From NCBI GenBank assembly GCA_010094045.1, contig ML986664.1, forward strand, positions 1 to 64,000: 64,000 nucleotides of DNA. Direction: 5' to 3'. The position numbers and the translations under genes were made by a program. Positions 49,473-61,446 of the stretch are shown here, piece after piece. The first letter of the stretch is position 1, and each line of letters starts with the position of its first letter. This DNA comes from Lojkania enalia. Lineage: Eukaryota > Ascomycota > Dothideomycetes > Pleosporales. Below the pieces are notes generated by a model that saw nothing but the letters and a program-made list of their open reading frames with translations, had not been told where the DNA came from and did not search any database.

Positions 49473-51338
49473 ACGTACAGCATAAGCGAGCTGATTACCT
49501 AAGCGAGTTAATCATAATGCTAAGACTATACTAAAATCGCGACTACTTTTCGTAAAATATTATACTTTCTTACATTCTATCGTACTATATAGTATAGTAG
49601 CCTATTCTTCTATATCTATAGCATTATTTTTACACGTCCGCGAGTTATATCTAGCCTCGCTGTACTACCTATAGTACCTTTAAGTCGGCTGGTCTCTATT
49701 AACACGCGTCTTCTTTCTACCCTTCTTCTTATTAGTACGAGTGCTAAAATCTTTTAGAACAGTTAATCGAGCGCCTTCTTCAATTGTTAGGTTACCTTCC
49801 TTCTATATACGCTTTCTTTTATGCGATCGACGTTGTATAGCAGCCTTATTAGCTATTTAAAGCTTAGTAACCTAAGCGCGCAATAGTACGTTTTTATATA
49901 TTATATACGCAGCACCCTTTATAAACTATTTAAACGCTTCTACTATTAAAGTAGATAAGCTATCTAAGTACTTTTAAACTCTTAATCGAATGTATGTAGA
50001 TTAAGACCTAAATTCGATAGGATTACTTGATATTTTTAACTCTTAAGGGGTATCTTTAATTATAGGGGGTATTAGTATATATAGTCAAACTTTAAGCTTC
50101 GATAGTATTATATTTAGATTAAATAGAACTAGGCTAGCGCCTTAAAAGCTACTTAAAATATTACTCTTTATAATTGCTGTGTTAAAAGCTACTTTAAAAT
50201 AGGGTAAGAACTCGATTTTTATAATATAGTTAATATAACTGCATATCAGCTGCTTAACTTAGCACCTATACATAGTCTTTAAAGGCGAGAAATAACCTAC
50301 ATCTAATAGCTATAGTAGGTATAACGAATATAGAGGTATATAGAGAGTAATAATATTCTTTTCCTTATAGAGCTGCCTGAATTTAAGCGAGTTGTAGCTC
50401 TTATAGCTGTTAAGAATTAGCAATTAATATATACTAATAGTATAATCCTTTATATACGCGTTAAAGTNNNNNNNNNNNNNNNNNNNNNNNNNNNNNNNNN
50501 NNNNNNNNNNNNNNNNNNNNNNNNNNNNNNNNNNNNNNNNNNNNNNNNNNNNNNNNNNNNNNNNNNNNNNNNNNNNNNNNNNNNNNNNNNNNNNNNNNNN
50601 NNNNNNNNNNNNNNNNNNNNNNNNNNNNNNNNNNNNNNNNNNNNNNNNNNNNNNNNNNNNNNNNNNNNNNNNNNNNNNNNNNNNNNNNNNNNNNNNNNNN
50701 NNNNNNNNNNNNNNNNNNNNNNNNNNNNNNNNNNNNNNNNNNNNNNNNNNNNNNNNNNNNNNNNNNNNNNNNNNNNNNNNNNNNNNNNNNNNNNNNNNNN
50801 NNNNNNNNNNNNNNNNNNNNNNNNNNNNNNNNNNNNNNNNNNNNNNNNNNNNNNNNNNNNNNNNNNNNNNNNNNNNNNNNNNNNNNNNNNNNNNNNNNNN
50901 NNNNNNNNNNNNNNNNNNNNNNNNNNNNNNNNNNNNNNNNNNNNNNNNNNNNNNNNNNNNNNNNNNNNNNNNNNNNNNNNNNNNNNNNNNNNNNNNNNNN
51001 NNNNNNNNNNNNNNNNNNNNNNNNNNNNNNNNNNNNNNNNNNNNNNNNNNNNNNNNNNNNNNNNNNNNNNNNNNNNNNNNNNNNNNNNNNNNNNNNNNNN
51101 NNNNNNNNNNNNNNNNNNNNNNNNNNNNNNNNNNNNNNNNNNNNNNNNNNNNNNNNNNNNNNNNNNNNNNNNNNNNNTAAAGAGCTTAAAGTATAAGCTA
51201 TATTCTAGCTTCTTTCTAAATTAATTCTATAGTTATTAGTTATAGTATAATACTATAAAGTATAATTATCGTGATTTTAGTAGGGTTTTAGTATTATAAT
51301 TAGCTCGCTTAGGTAATCAGCTCGCTTATACTATATAT
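49473..51338 (+). mobile_element. Family C DNA transposon nested in GyA copy 3, spanning an assembly gap
   Basis: Left TIR begins ACGTACAGCATAAGCGAGC after TA 49471-49472; right TIR ends at 51338 before TA. The span is 1866 bp including 710 unknown bases, against 1871 bp for the copy at 22512, so the gap length is about right. Visible flanks match the other copy closely. Strand assignment is arbitrary. Confidence 0.82.
50468..51177. other. Assembly gap (710 N)
   Basis: A run of N inside the family C transposon. The missing sequence is most likely the middle of its transposase relic. Confidence 0.98.
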
Positions 51339-54300
51339 TACTAGTATTATATTAGTATAGTATTATTGCAGGCGTCTAGAAATATACTTAAATTAGACCC
51401 TAGCGCCTAATTAAGAATCTAGATATAATATTATATTCGGGTCTTATTTATTTAGGTTTCTAGCATAGTAATCTTCTATAGTAGTTATCTTAGTAAAGTT
51501 ACTAGTCGGGTACTATTCTAGGTTATAATAGCTAGTCTACTTAACTAGGTATTTATACTGGTATCTCTATCAGTTATAGTAGAAGTCTTCTATTTACTTA
51601 ATAAGGTATTCTAGTTTTCTATTAATCTCGATAGGTTTAGGGTTATATACTTATTAACTAGATAAATATTTAGATAACTTAGGTGCTGGCTATAATAGTA
51701 ATATATAGAATATAGGATGTATTTTAGCTGATTTAGATAGCTTTAGTTTATAAGTATACGAGGATACCTTCGCGATAACTTTATAGAGGCCTATATTCTT
51801 CTAGTTAAGTTTTTTCAACGGTCTTTATATACGTATATTTCTAGCGTCTAGCTAAACTAGATTATTAACCTAGTAGTTAGGGGCTAGTACACGTTTACGG
51901 TTAGCGTACTCTTATTAGAATGCTTATATCTAGATAAGTTCTTCTCTAATATACTCTGTAATATTCTTTATCTTATTAACTAGTCTATTAGCTTTCTAGA
52001 CTATTAGGGACTATTTTAGTAGTTAATAGATTCCTATAGGCGGCTTAAAGCCTATTTAAGAGTGCTGGCTAAAGTAGGCTAGAAATAGGGAGACTTTTAT
52101 TAATTTAAATACTATATTATTCGCTTTAAACTATACTATTAGTAGCTATTTAACCTAGTTATCTTATTTATAGCTGGTATAGGCTTAGAGAACTTGTTCT
52201 ATTACTGCGTTAGCATTCTCTATCTAGCTATTAGTCTTTAAATAGAAGCTGGTTAATATATATATATTAATTTATAGCTATTTATAGAGCTTTTAGTAGA
52301 AGGTAGAGATAAACTATATCTTACAGTCGAATATAATAGTATATAGCAGTCTATAGTAAACCTATATATAGCGATAGAATAGTTAGATAATATTAGGAGT
52401 TTCGATTCTTGCGTATAGTATTAGGTATCTATACTTACTAAGCCTATTAACTACTACTATAATATTCGTACAACCTTCTAATTCTAGTAGATCGGTTATA
52501 AAATCTATAGAAATGTTTTAAAACCTTTATTTAGGTATAGGCAGCGGTTTTAGTAATCTATAGTACTTCTCTCTAAAAGCTTTACTTCTTTAGTATATAT
52601 AATAATAGTCTATATATTGTTATACCGAGTCGAATATCTTTAACTAATAGTACTCGTGCTAGAGTAGTTCTAAGGTTTTTCCTTAACTAAGGTGTCTGCT
52701 AGACGGCGAGTTATAGACAGCTTATAGCAGCTTAAGCTTCAGCTTATTATAATCTAGTACTATAAGTCGATCTTAGTAGTATAATTGGTTGTTATACTCT
52801 TTATAGTTAGCTAGAATTAGAAGCTTAGATTAACGGGTTCCTTCTCTTAGTAGCTTTAGGGTATCTTAGATTAGATTATCGTTTGGGTATTTTTCGTCGA
52901 TAATTTCTATAATCGGTTGGCCTACTTCTATCTATTAGAATAGTTTAGGACGAAGTAATATCTATTAATAACCTCTACCGGCCTCTTCTTATATAGGCTT
53001 ATCTTATAACCTTTAAGTTAAGGTATTAGACTTCTCTCTAAGTTTTCCGGGTTAGTATATAATACTAAAGTTAAACCTTAATAGATATTCTAACTAATAG
53101 GCCTATTAGTAGCTTAACTATTTTATTATTACGAAGTACTATAGGTTTTTATAGTTACTTAGTACTTTTATAGAAAATGCTGCGCCTTTTAATTCGGGCC
53201 TCTATTACTTAAAATATTAGATAATTATAAATAGTTTCTTATTATATATTTTATAGTTACCTTTAGTAGAGTTTATATGCTTAGAGAAGTAGGTAACAGG
53301 TCTTAGTTTACTATTAGCGCCTCTCTAGGACAGTATACTAGCTGTTATAAAGTTGGACGTATTAGCTTCTACTACTATTAGCAGCTTAAGGTTAAAGTAT
53401 TAGAAAATTAGTATAGAGATAAAAGCATCCTTTAGGTGGTCGAAGGAATATTAACAGCTATTATTCTAGTCGAATCGAGTATTCTTCTTAATTAGGGCTA
53501 CTAAGAAGAAGACTTTCTATAAGAAGTTGCTAATAAATTATTGGTAGAAGTTCGTAAAGCCTATAAAGGCTTAAATATCTTTTATATTCTTAGAGTATTC
53601 CTAGTTAACGATTATTTCTACCTTCTTTAGGTCTATACAGATCTCTTTTATAGTAATTATATACCCTAGGTAGATTACTTCTAACTAGTAAAACTTATAC
53701 TTATTTATATTAAGCTGTAAACTATTCGCTTTTAAGGCTTTAAAAACTAGTTAGATATATTACTTATAATCCTTTAAATTCTTACTAAATATTAGAATAT
53801 TATTAATATAGGTAGTATAGAATATATTAAGGTATAGTCTTAGTACGTTATTTATAAAGTACTAGAATATACTTAAAGTATTAGCTAGGTTAAAGGGTAT
53901 TACTAGATATTTAAATAGCCCGTAGCATATATAAAAGGTAGTCTTCTATTCGTCTCCCTTAGCAATCCTTAGCTTATTAAACGCGGTAATAATATCGAGT
54001 TTTATATAGAACTTAGCCTTATTAAGTTAGACTAACGTTTCTTAGATTAGTAGAATCGGGTATTAGTTCTTAATAGTAATAGTATTTAGGGCTTTATAGT
54101 TTATATAGAATCGGAGACTACTTCTAGATTTCTTTATAAAGATTACAGGTATAGCTACTAATAATAAACTTACTCTAATAAATCTCTTAGATAAGTTCTT
54201 ATTAAGGTACTTTCTTAGTGCCTTTAACTTGTTCTAAGATATCTTGTAGAGTAGACCGAAGCTAGCTTATTTACTATTCTCTAGTTTAATCTTATAATCG

Positions 54301-56925
54301 TATAGTTATCGTTTAAACAGCTAATCTACATCTCTATATAAGAAGACGGATAATAGGTTATAGTATTTTTTAGGTACTTTAGTAATAGGGTTAGTATATA
54401 CCTTTAAGGCTAGAGCCTTATTAATATTAGCTATTAATATAGTAAAGATTTTATAGTTAAATTATTAAAAGAGTTAGACTAATAGTACAGCACCTATATA
54501 ATATATATCTAGCTGTAGTATAGACTTTAGGTATTTAGGTTTAAATAGATCCTCTTAGCTATAATCTTCGTCTAAAGTTAGGTTAGTTTTAGTTTTAGGT
54601 TCTTTTAACTAGCGTAGTATCTTAAGTAGCTAGTAATTATATTAGATATAGCTTAACAGGCGAAGTTTTAAACAGTATTATTTAGGCTTTAGGCTATATA
54701 GGGGTTGTAAATCGGTTATTTTAGGATCTCCTTTTATATTAGATTCGGGTAGTTTACAGTCTTTAATAACTATTTAAATAGCCTATTAGTAGATAGTAGT
54801 ACTAGTAGATTATAAGTATTAAGTTAAGTATTAGTTAGTAGTAAAGACCAGCTATTCGTTCTCGTAGTCTAGGTTTATATAATACTTATATATCTATAGC
54901 TGTCTTAGAATTAACTAGTATTTTCCTAGTATAGTTATATAGAGATATACTATCTCTAAATAGTTTAGGTATTAGAGGGTTAGAGTAACTAAGTAGGAAA
55001 TAGTCCCCCTATAAAGAACTTTTCTATTAAAGCCAGTTAGATATAAATTATATAGAAGTTATATCTTTTAGAGTTTTAAGATATATATAAAGTCTCTATA
55101 GATATAACTATAACTAGTAGCCCTAGTATTAATAAGAATATTAATATCTTACTAGACTAGGTCTTAATAAATTAAGAAAGGAGCTAGGATCTAGTAGTTC
55201 TATAACTATTTCTATAAGGGCTAGTTCTATAAGTATATAGAAATTTAGTATAAGTATAGTCCTAGGAGATAATTTACTTCTAGAACAGACCTTTTAGCAA
55301 CGTTCTAGTTAGTAAAACTAGTTGTATTTAGGAGTAAGAGTAATAGTTTTATCTATAAGATAATAAGCGTGTTAAGGATTAGTTGGAGGATTAGTTAGAG
55401 GATTAAGAGTAGGACCTATAGGGTATAGTAGGACTCTAAGACTCTTAATAGATTAATAGTAGAGGAGCGCTGTATTTTAGTAAAATATATCTCTTACTAC
55501 TATACTTATAACAGTATTCTTTATAGTAGTACCTTTCTTATTTATTAGAGCTTACAGGCGTGTAGCTAGAAATATTAAGTTCTATAGCGTTCGGGTCCTT
55601 CTAGTAAATAGTATAATACTTCGGTTATTTATAGTAGTTACTAGATAGGTAATATAGATTAGTATTATATAGGGAAATTAGGTTAGCGTAGTTATTTAGG
55701 GTGCTAGGTATTATAATACTAATTATAGTACAGTAGAGCTTATTAGAGAGAGAATATCGGAGATATATAATTTGTCCAGTTTTATTTAGTTTAGTATCTA
55801 TAATTAGGTGTTAGAATTTAGTAAAGTAAGCAGGGAACCTACTTTAGCCTTATTTTAAGATCTCTAGCTTACTCTATACTATAGTCTCCTTATTCTGGTC
55901 GCTATAGGTGGATTTTAAAAAGGCGACTAAGCTGTCTATAGAGTTAATACCCTTGTCTATTAATAGGTTAACTAATATTACTAGGTCTTATTCTAGGTGG
56001 GAATAGATATATAGAAGGTAGGTACGTTTGGTTAGATATTAGTTAGCGTTTCCTTCTAGTTTATAGCGGAGCTTTCTAATAAAGTGTAAAAGCTTTAAGC
56101 GTTTACTAAAGAATATTAGAAGGTTAGGTAAGTAGTTAGAACGGAAATACGGGTCGTATATAGTTTTAGGCGGATTAGGGGTTAACGCAGGTATCTGTTC
56201 TAAAGCTAGGATTATAGGCTAAGTCGGGCTAAAGGCGGGTAATAGTTCTGTTGCTATTAATATACTAGTAGCTAGTAGAGGAGTAGCTATTTAATAGCTA
56301 CTAAATTCCCTTTATATCGCTTTAAGGTTTAACTTATAGCAGTTCTCCTAGGTTACTAAAGCCTCTACTAGCATCTCGTTCTTCTACTATAAAGAGTCTA
56401 GCTTATCCTAGATCTCTTTAAGTATATTAACGAGCGCGTTCTTATCTATAGTATATAATAGTAGATAATATAATATAATATTACGGACGCTTATATATAG
56501 TTAGTTAAATGTACTTTAGGCAGTTAACTCTATTACTATATACTACATATAAATATTAAAATATTATATAAAGAATAGAGATATCTATATTATATAGGTT
56601 TTTATAGGGGCTAGATTTATACTGCTATATAGGCTAGCCGGGTCAGCAAAACCTTCCTCTATCATGGTTGAGATAAGTCGGTTATATTCTAGCTAGCAGT
56701 TAATAGCTGTCGCTAGCAGCTAGTTTAAGTATTATAGTAAGAGTAGTATAGGTGCAGAGGTGTCGCGGTATTACCGTAATATAAAGTTAGAAGAAGTAAA
56801 ACTAGTTAAACTACTCTAGTTATAAGAAAAGAGATACCTTTAGTAAGTAATATAGAAAACTTACGTAAGTAGAATATTAGAATTAGTTAGTAAGGCTACC
56901 TCTTTAGAGGTAGGTATAATAACTA

Positions 56926-57239
56926 TATTTATAAGAATATAAAATAAGTTAGTATAATAATAAAACTAGCTAGTCTTAGTAGATAGATAGATTAGAAGCT
57001 TAAAGAAGGCTTAAAATAGCCTTCTTAAAAGTCTTAAAAGAATATAAGAAATAGTTAATAGTAAATAAAGAATAGAACTTATAGAAATTATCTAGAAACT
57101 TAAATAGGTAAAAAGAATACTATAAATAATATATTATTAGCGATAAATTAAATTAGTACTACTTAATAAGTTTAATAGAACTAGATCTAAACTAAAAAGA
57201 TTCTTAATAGTAGTAAGAATTTATATTAATATTAACCTA
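56926..57239 (+). pseudogene. GyC gag start relic, plus strand
   Basis: Reverse complement of 21287-21574; directly follows the GyC LTR and is cut by a family F element at the TA at 57238-57239. Heavily RIP-mutated. Confidence 0.6.
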
Positions 57240-58984
57240 ATATACCTTATAAATAAGTAGCCTATATAAGCGAGTAGTCTACTCAATTAACTTTTTTAAC
57301 CTTTATATATATATAGCTTAACAACTAAATAATATAATAGTAATTTATAACTTATGCGATTATTTTATAGAAATTTCTATAATATAGTTTACAAGCGAGC
57401 TATTAGTATAAGTAAGCTATTACCTTACTAAACTTTTAATAGTCTACCTAGATTAATATATAATAGTTTAATATAGTAATATATAATTAACTTATAAAGA
57501 ATTACAAATTATTCCTATAATCTTAGCTATTAATCGAGGTTAAGTTTTAACCGAGAATAGCGCTACAATAACTTTTTACTACTCTTAAAGTACTCTCTAC
57601 CTTTAATATACTAGAATAGCTGCGCGACGTAATTATAAGCTAAATTTAAAGAAGCTTATAAAAACTAAAGAGGAAGTACTTATTAGTTATATCCTTAATT
57701 AGGATTTATAAGGATTTCCGCCTATAATTAATAGTATACGAGCTATAGGAAATAGACTATTAACTAAGTATAGCGCTAAAATCTCAGCCTTAGTACGCGA
57801 TTATATTAACTATATTAATAAGACTACCTTTCTTTTAGCCTTTAAAGTAGCCTATAATCGATTAATTATAGAAGCTAATATCTATATAAGCTTTTAAAGC
57901 GGTACTATTAAAGCTTAATATTAAACTACGTATGCTGATACTACCTATACTAGAAACTACCCCCTAGAAAGTTAAAACACCTAGTAATATGTATAAACTA
58001 GAGGCTTAATTAATAATAATTTATAGTAGGATTTAGTAATATTAAGACTTATTACCTATATTAATTATCGTAGCCTTTAATCAGCTTTAAAAGAGTACTA
58101 TAATAATAATATATTCGATCGCGCTAATAGCTAATTAAATTAAAAACCTTAAGTAAATAAATAAGGTAGTAATAAAGCGAGAATAACAGAAAAGAAATCG
58201 ATTATAGAAGTAGGGGATTTTAATAAAAGCTATAGGTGAGGATATAATTAATTAAAATAATATTAAGGGGTAGATTAATAAGAAAATTCGTAATTAGAGT
58301 ACTTAGCTATAAGGGAGTAGCTAGCCTTAATAGAGCTGCAGGCGCTATAAACAGCCTAACTATAATACTTAAACGTGCTAAATTAATAGTATAGGTATTA
58401 AATAATCTAATAGACTATTACTTCTTATAGTATATATATATATAGTTAATAATTATCGCAATTAAGTCGTTTGAATCTTAGTAGAGTAACAGCTTACTTA
58501 TACTAATAGCTCGCTTATAAACTACGTTATTCTTCTAGTATATATAAGAATTATATCTAGTTTTACTATAGTAGTTATAATACGTTTTATACTATTTGTT
58601 TATATCTAATCGTACTTTAAATTAGTATATTATAGCCTAAATTTCCTCCTTATTATCCTTTTTAGCAATAATTATCTCTTCTTATACTTTTATTAGGGGC
58701 TCTTACGCTTAAATCCGCCTTTTTTTCTACTATTTCCGTTTTATTACTACTTTATTTACCTCTTAAAAACTGACGATTTTATTATATATTAACCTGATCG
58801 AATATATCGCTTTTATAAAATCCTTTTTAAGCTAATTTAACTTCTTAATAATAGAAACTAATAAAAAGTTAATATCTCTTTAAATCTAATTATAAATTAA
58901 TATTAATTAAGCTTTAAGCTCGTATATATTACTTAGTATTTTTACTTTCTATAAGATATTATCTTATACTAATAGTATTAGTAA
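57240..58984 (-). mobile_element. Family F DNA transposon, partial, split by a family B derivative
   Basis: TIR at 57240 (ATATACCTTATAAATAAG, second site ATATAAGCGAGTAG). It resumes after the family B derivative at 58530, where the sequence resembles the transposase N-terminal part seen at about 32700-33000. It is truncated by a GyC LTR near 58985. The strand is inferred from that similarity. Confidence 0.5.
57382..58527. mobile_element. Internally deleted family B derivative (1146 bp)
   Basis: Both family B TIRs are present and flanked by TA (57380-57381, 58528-58529), but the length is about 700 bp less than the inferred full element. The deletion junction lies near 57770 (just after TAGCGCTA). 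Such non-autonomous derivatives typically depend on transposase from full copies; here all visible copies are dead. Confidence 0.72.
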
Positions 58985-60585
58985 ATAAAACTTTATATTA
59001 ATATAATAGCCTCTAATTAGCTAGGTATAGAATAGAGTAATAACTAAGAGTAATTATATACTATAAAAAGCTATAAAGGTTAGAGTTATAAGATTATTAA
59101 ATATAATCTAGTCTTCCTACTATTCCTCTTACTAATTTGTAACTAAGCGGGTTTAATAGCTTAATCTTAACTAAGTTGCTAAACTATTTATATAACTAGT
59201 TTTACTCGCTTATCTATATAAAATCCTATACTGTAATAGGTTCTAATATAAGAGTATTAATAATACTATTTCCCCTCTCTAAACTTTTAGTCTAAGAGTT
59301 ATTCCGTTCTTCTTAATTATATAGTAGGGTTAGTAAGCTACTTATATATTCTTTATATACTTCCCTAATACCTCCTTTTTACTATTCTATACTAAATCGC
59401 TATTACTATACTAACCGTATTAATTCTACTAGTTTAATTGTAATATCTTATTCTTCTTATTCTTATAAGGAACTAATATATAAAATTAATAAAAAGGAAA
59501 CTCTAAAGTAATTATACTATTCTAAATACCTTTAGTCTAATATATAATTATCCTATAACGTTTTCTATAATACTTAAAATACTCGTATATTTTAATTCCT
59601 TTATTAATTTATAATATTTACGTATAGTAGTAGAATATTAGAATAAAAAGGTTAAGAAGTTAGATCGCCAATTTTAACTAGCTAAAGAGGAGTATTAAAA
59701 AATCCTAGATTAATTAAAGGATATAAATAGTAAGGTAGCAGTAGTTTAGATAAAAGTTTAGTATTTTTAGAAGATTTATAAATAAGTAAAATATAGGTAG
59801 ATAGAAGATTATAAACGTATATAAGAGTAGTTTAAAAAAGAGAAAGAGATAGATTATAAGGTAGATCTTCTTTCTAAAGTAGAGTCGCCTCCTATAATAT
59901 AGCTAATATTATTTAATCCTACTATTCTATCTCTAGATTTTCTTTATAAGTTTAGTTTTTATAATATACCTATAATACTATAAAGCTAAGATTTTCTTCT
60001 AGTTCTTAGGTATCGTTTTATAGATTTCTATACTTATCTATTCTTAACTATTTAATTAGATAATACTACTTACTATTCTATATCTTATATCCTATTAATT
60101 TCTTAATTTTCTATTTCTAGTCTTCTCTATATATATTTATATTATATACTACTAATTTAGTATTCTAAAGTACCTTTTTTATAAGTATAATATAAAAGGT
60201 TAAATAGATTTTTATAGTTATAGGAAATTTAAGTTAATAGTTTACAGGTAATATTTATTTCTTAACCTTATATAGTCTAATTTTAATATAGTCTAGTTTA
60301 CTACTTTATCGTTTACTTTAAATATTTTATTATAGTAGCTAAACTTTTTCTCCTTTTTTAAATTAAGATAGTTGTTACCATTCTTTATTATAATATTTTT
60401 TTGTAATATATTATAGAAACTAAAAGTCTTTTTTTAATAAGTCTTATATTTACTAAATAATCTCAACTTATTTCTATACTTATAGTATTTATAATACTAT
60501 TTTAATTAGGGTATTATAGATTTTTAGTTCGTATTAGTAGTTTACTATAAATAGTAATACTCTAGTTATATTATATATAGTACTA
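58985..60585 (-). mobile_element. GyC copy: partial 3' LTR, antisense ORF relic and integrase end
   Basis: A GyC LTR portion (to 59265) is followed by a reverse-oriented polypurine tract (CCCCTCTCT), an intervening region with a plus-strand ORF relic (59624-59983), and a minus-strand integrase C-terminal relic near 60250-60360 ('FKVNDKVV', 'LKLDY'). It is truncated on the right by a family E end at 60586. The left end of the LTR is missing. Confidence 0.65.
59624..59983 (+). pseudogene. Antisense accessory ORF of GyC (relic)
   Basis: A plus-strand frame of about 119 codons whose stops are nearly all TAA/TAG. It is Lys/Glu-rich with coiled-coil character (EYxNKKVKKLDRQF, FKKEKEID), then a Pro/Leu-rich tail. 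An ATA now stands where an ATG could have been. Placement and orientation (between integrase and 3' LTR, opposite to pol) match the GyB relic at 5559. Unrecognised. Confidence 0.4.
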
Positions 60586-60797
60586 ACATACTCTATAAAC
60601 GAGCGGCTACTATAAGTAAGTAGCTATTTTACTATCTATATTAAGCTTCGCACGCGACTCCTTTAATAATACTATAGTATATTAATTAGATATTCTAGTA
60701 GAAGATTATTAAGTCCTTTTTTCGCCTAATTAACAGGTACAAATATTATAGCTAGCTGTTTTATAGCGTATATAGTACTATATATACTATATACTAC
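60586..60797 (+). mobile_element. Family E DNA transposon end
   Basis: Same TIR and sub-terminal sequence as 2474-2694 (ACTCTATAAACGAGCGGCTA, then ATAAGTAAGTAGCTA). It stops near 60797. The next 380 bases (to about 61180) are TA-rich with nothing identifiable. Confidence 0.6.
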
Positions 60798-61179
60798 TTA
60801 ATTAGGGTTGTTAAAAATAAAATTATCGTTTTATAAAAAATAAATTATTATACTTAGCGATTATTTTATACTAAATAATATACGATATTATTGGATAATT
60901 TAGCGTATAAGCTATCTTTCCTTACTAAAATTTATCTCTTATTATACGAAAGCTATTTTCTTTACTATTATAGCTTTAGAGGATAGCTCTCTAGTTTCTC
61001 TTAACTATTTTAAATCGCTCGAAGTCTCTAGTAGTATAAGTCGGAAAAATACGTCTAGTATCTATTAATACTGTCGCAATCTATTAAAAGATAAGTCTAT
61101 ATAAGACGGTTAAAATTAAAAGTTATATTACTACTCTCTCTATTTATATAGTGTATTATTACCTACAAATATTTAATAT

Positions 61180-61446
61180 CATCTTTAATTAAAGTCTTAG
61201 ATCGAATCTAATAGACCTATCCCTCGTATAAAAGTAATAGTAGTTGTAGTAAGAGGCGAATCTTATTTTAGGGAGAGAGATAAGGAGCTGAACTAGTTGA
61301 TTGAAGATAGCTAGCGGGCTATAATTATATACATAAAAAAGGGGTATATTAGCTAATATCTAGCGTAATATCCGGCGTAATATCGACCGTAATATCGTAC
61401 GTCGATATCTAATACAGCTCGGCAGACTAACTAAAAATCCCTATAA
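61180..61446 (+). pseudogene. RIP-mutated paralog of the caspase-like gene's 3' end
   Basis: From 61244 to 61441 the sequence follows the caspase-like gene end (reverse of 39318-39513), with differences mainly of the C-to-T/G-to-A type, continuing through the GATATC array (all five units, three now AATATC) into the bases just before the pseudokinase start codon. Weaker similarity extends left to about 61180. Confidence 0.78.

Larger units (their letters stand above)
48813..56781 (-). mobile_element. GyA copy 3: complete gypsy chromovirus-type element with family C insertion
   Basis: Flanked by TAAAG duplications. LTRs of 303 bp lie at 48813-49115 (3' LTR) and 56479-56781 (5' LTR), with a polypurine tract (CCCCCCTTTT in reverse) next to the left one. 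The total of 7969 bp minus the family C element leaves about 6101 bp, 84 bp short of GyA at 13581, attributable to fewer tandem-repeat units. Integrase, RNase H, reverse transcriptase, protease and gag relics follow in reverse. RIP stops are dense. Confidence 0.9.
48449..56925 (+). repeat. GyC LTR split by GyA copy 3
   Basis: The two halves, 48449-48812 and 56787-56925, sum to 503 bp and are the reverse complement of the uninterrupted LTR at 31403-31906. The GyA insertion duplicated TAAAG (48808-48812 and 56782-56786). A GyC gag fragment follows at 56926. Confidence 0.82.
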
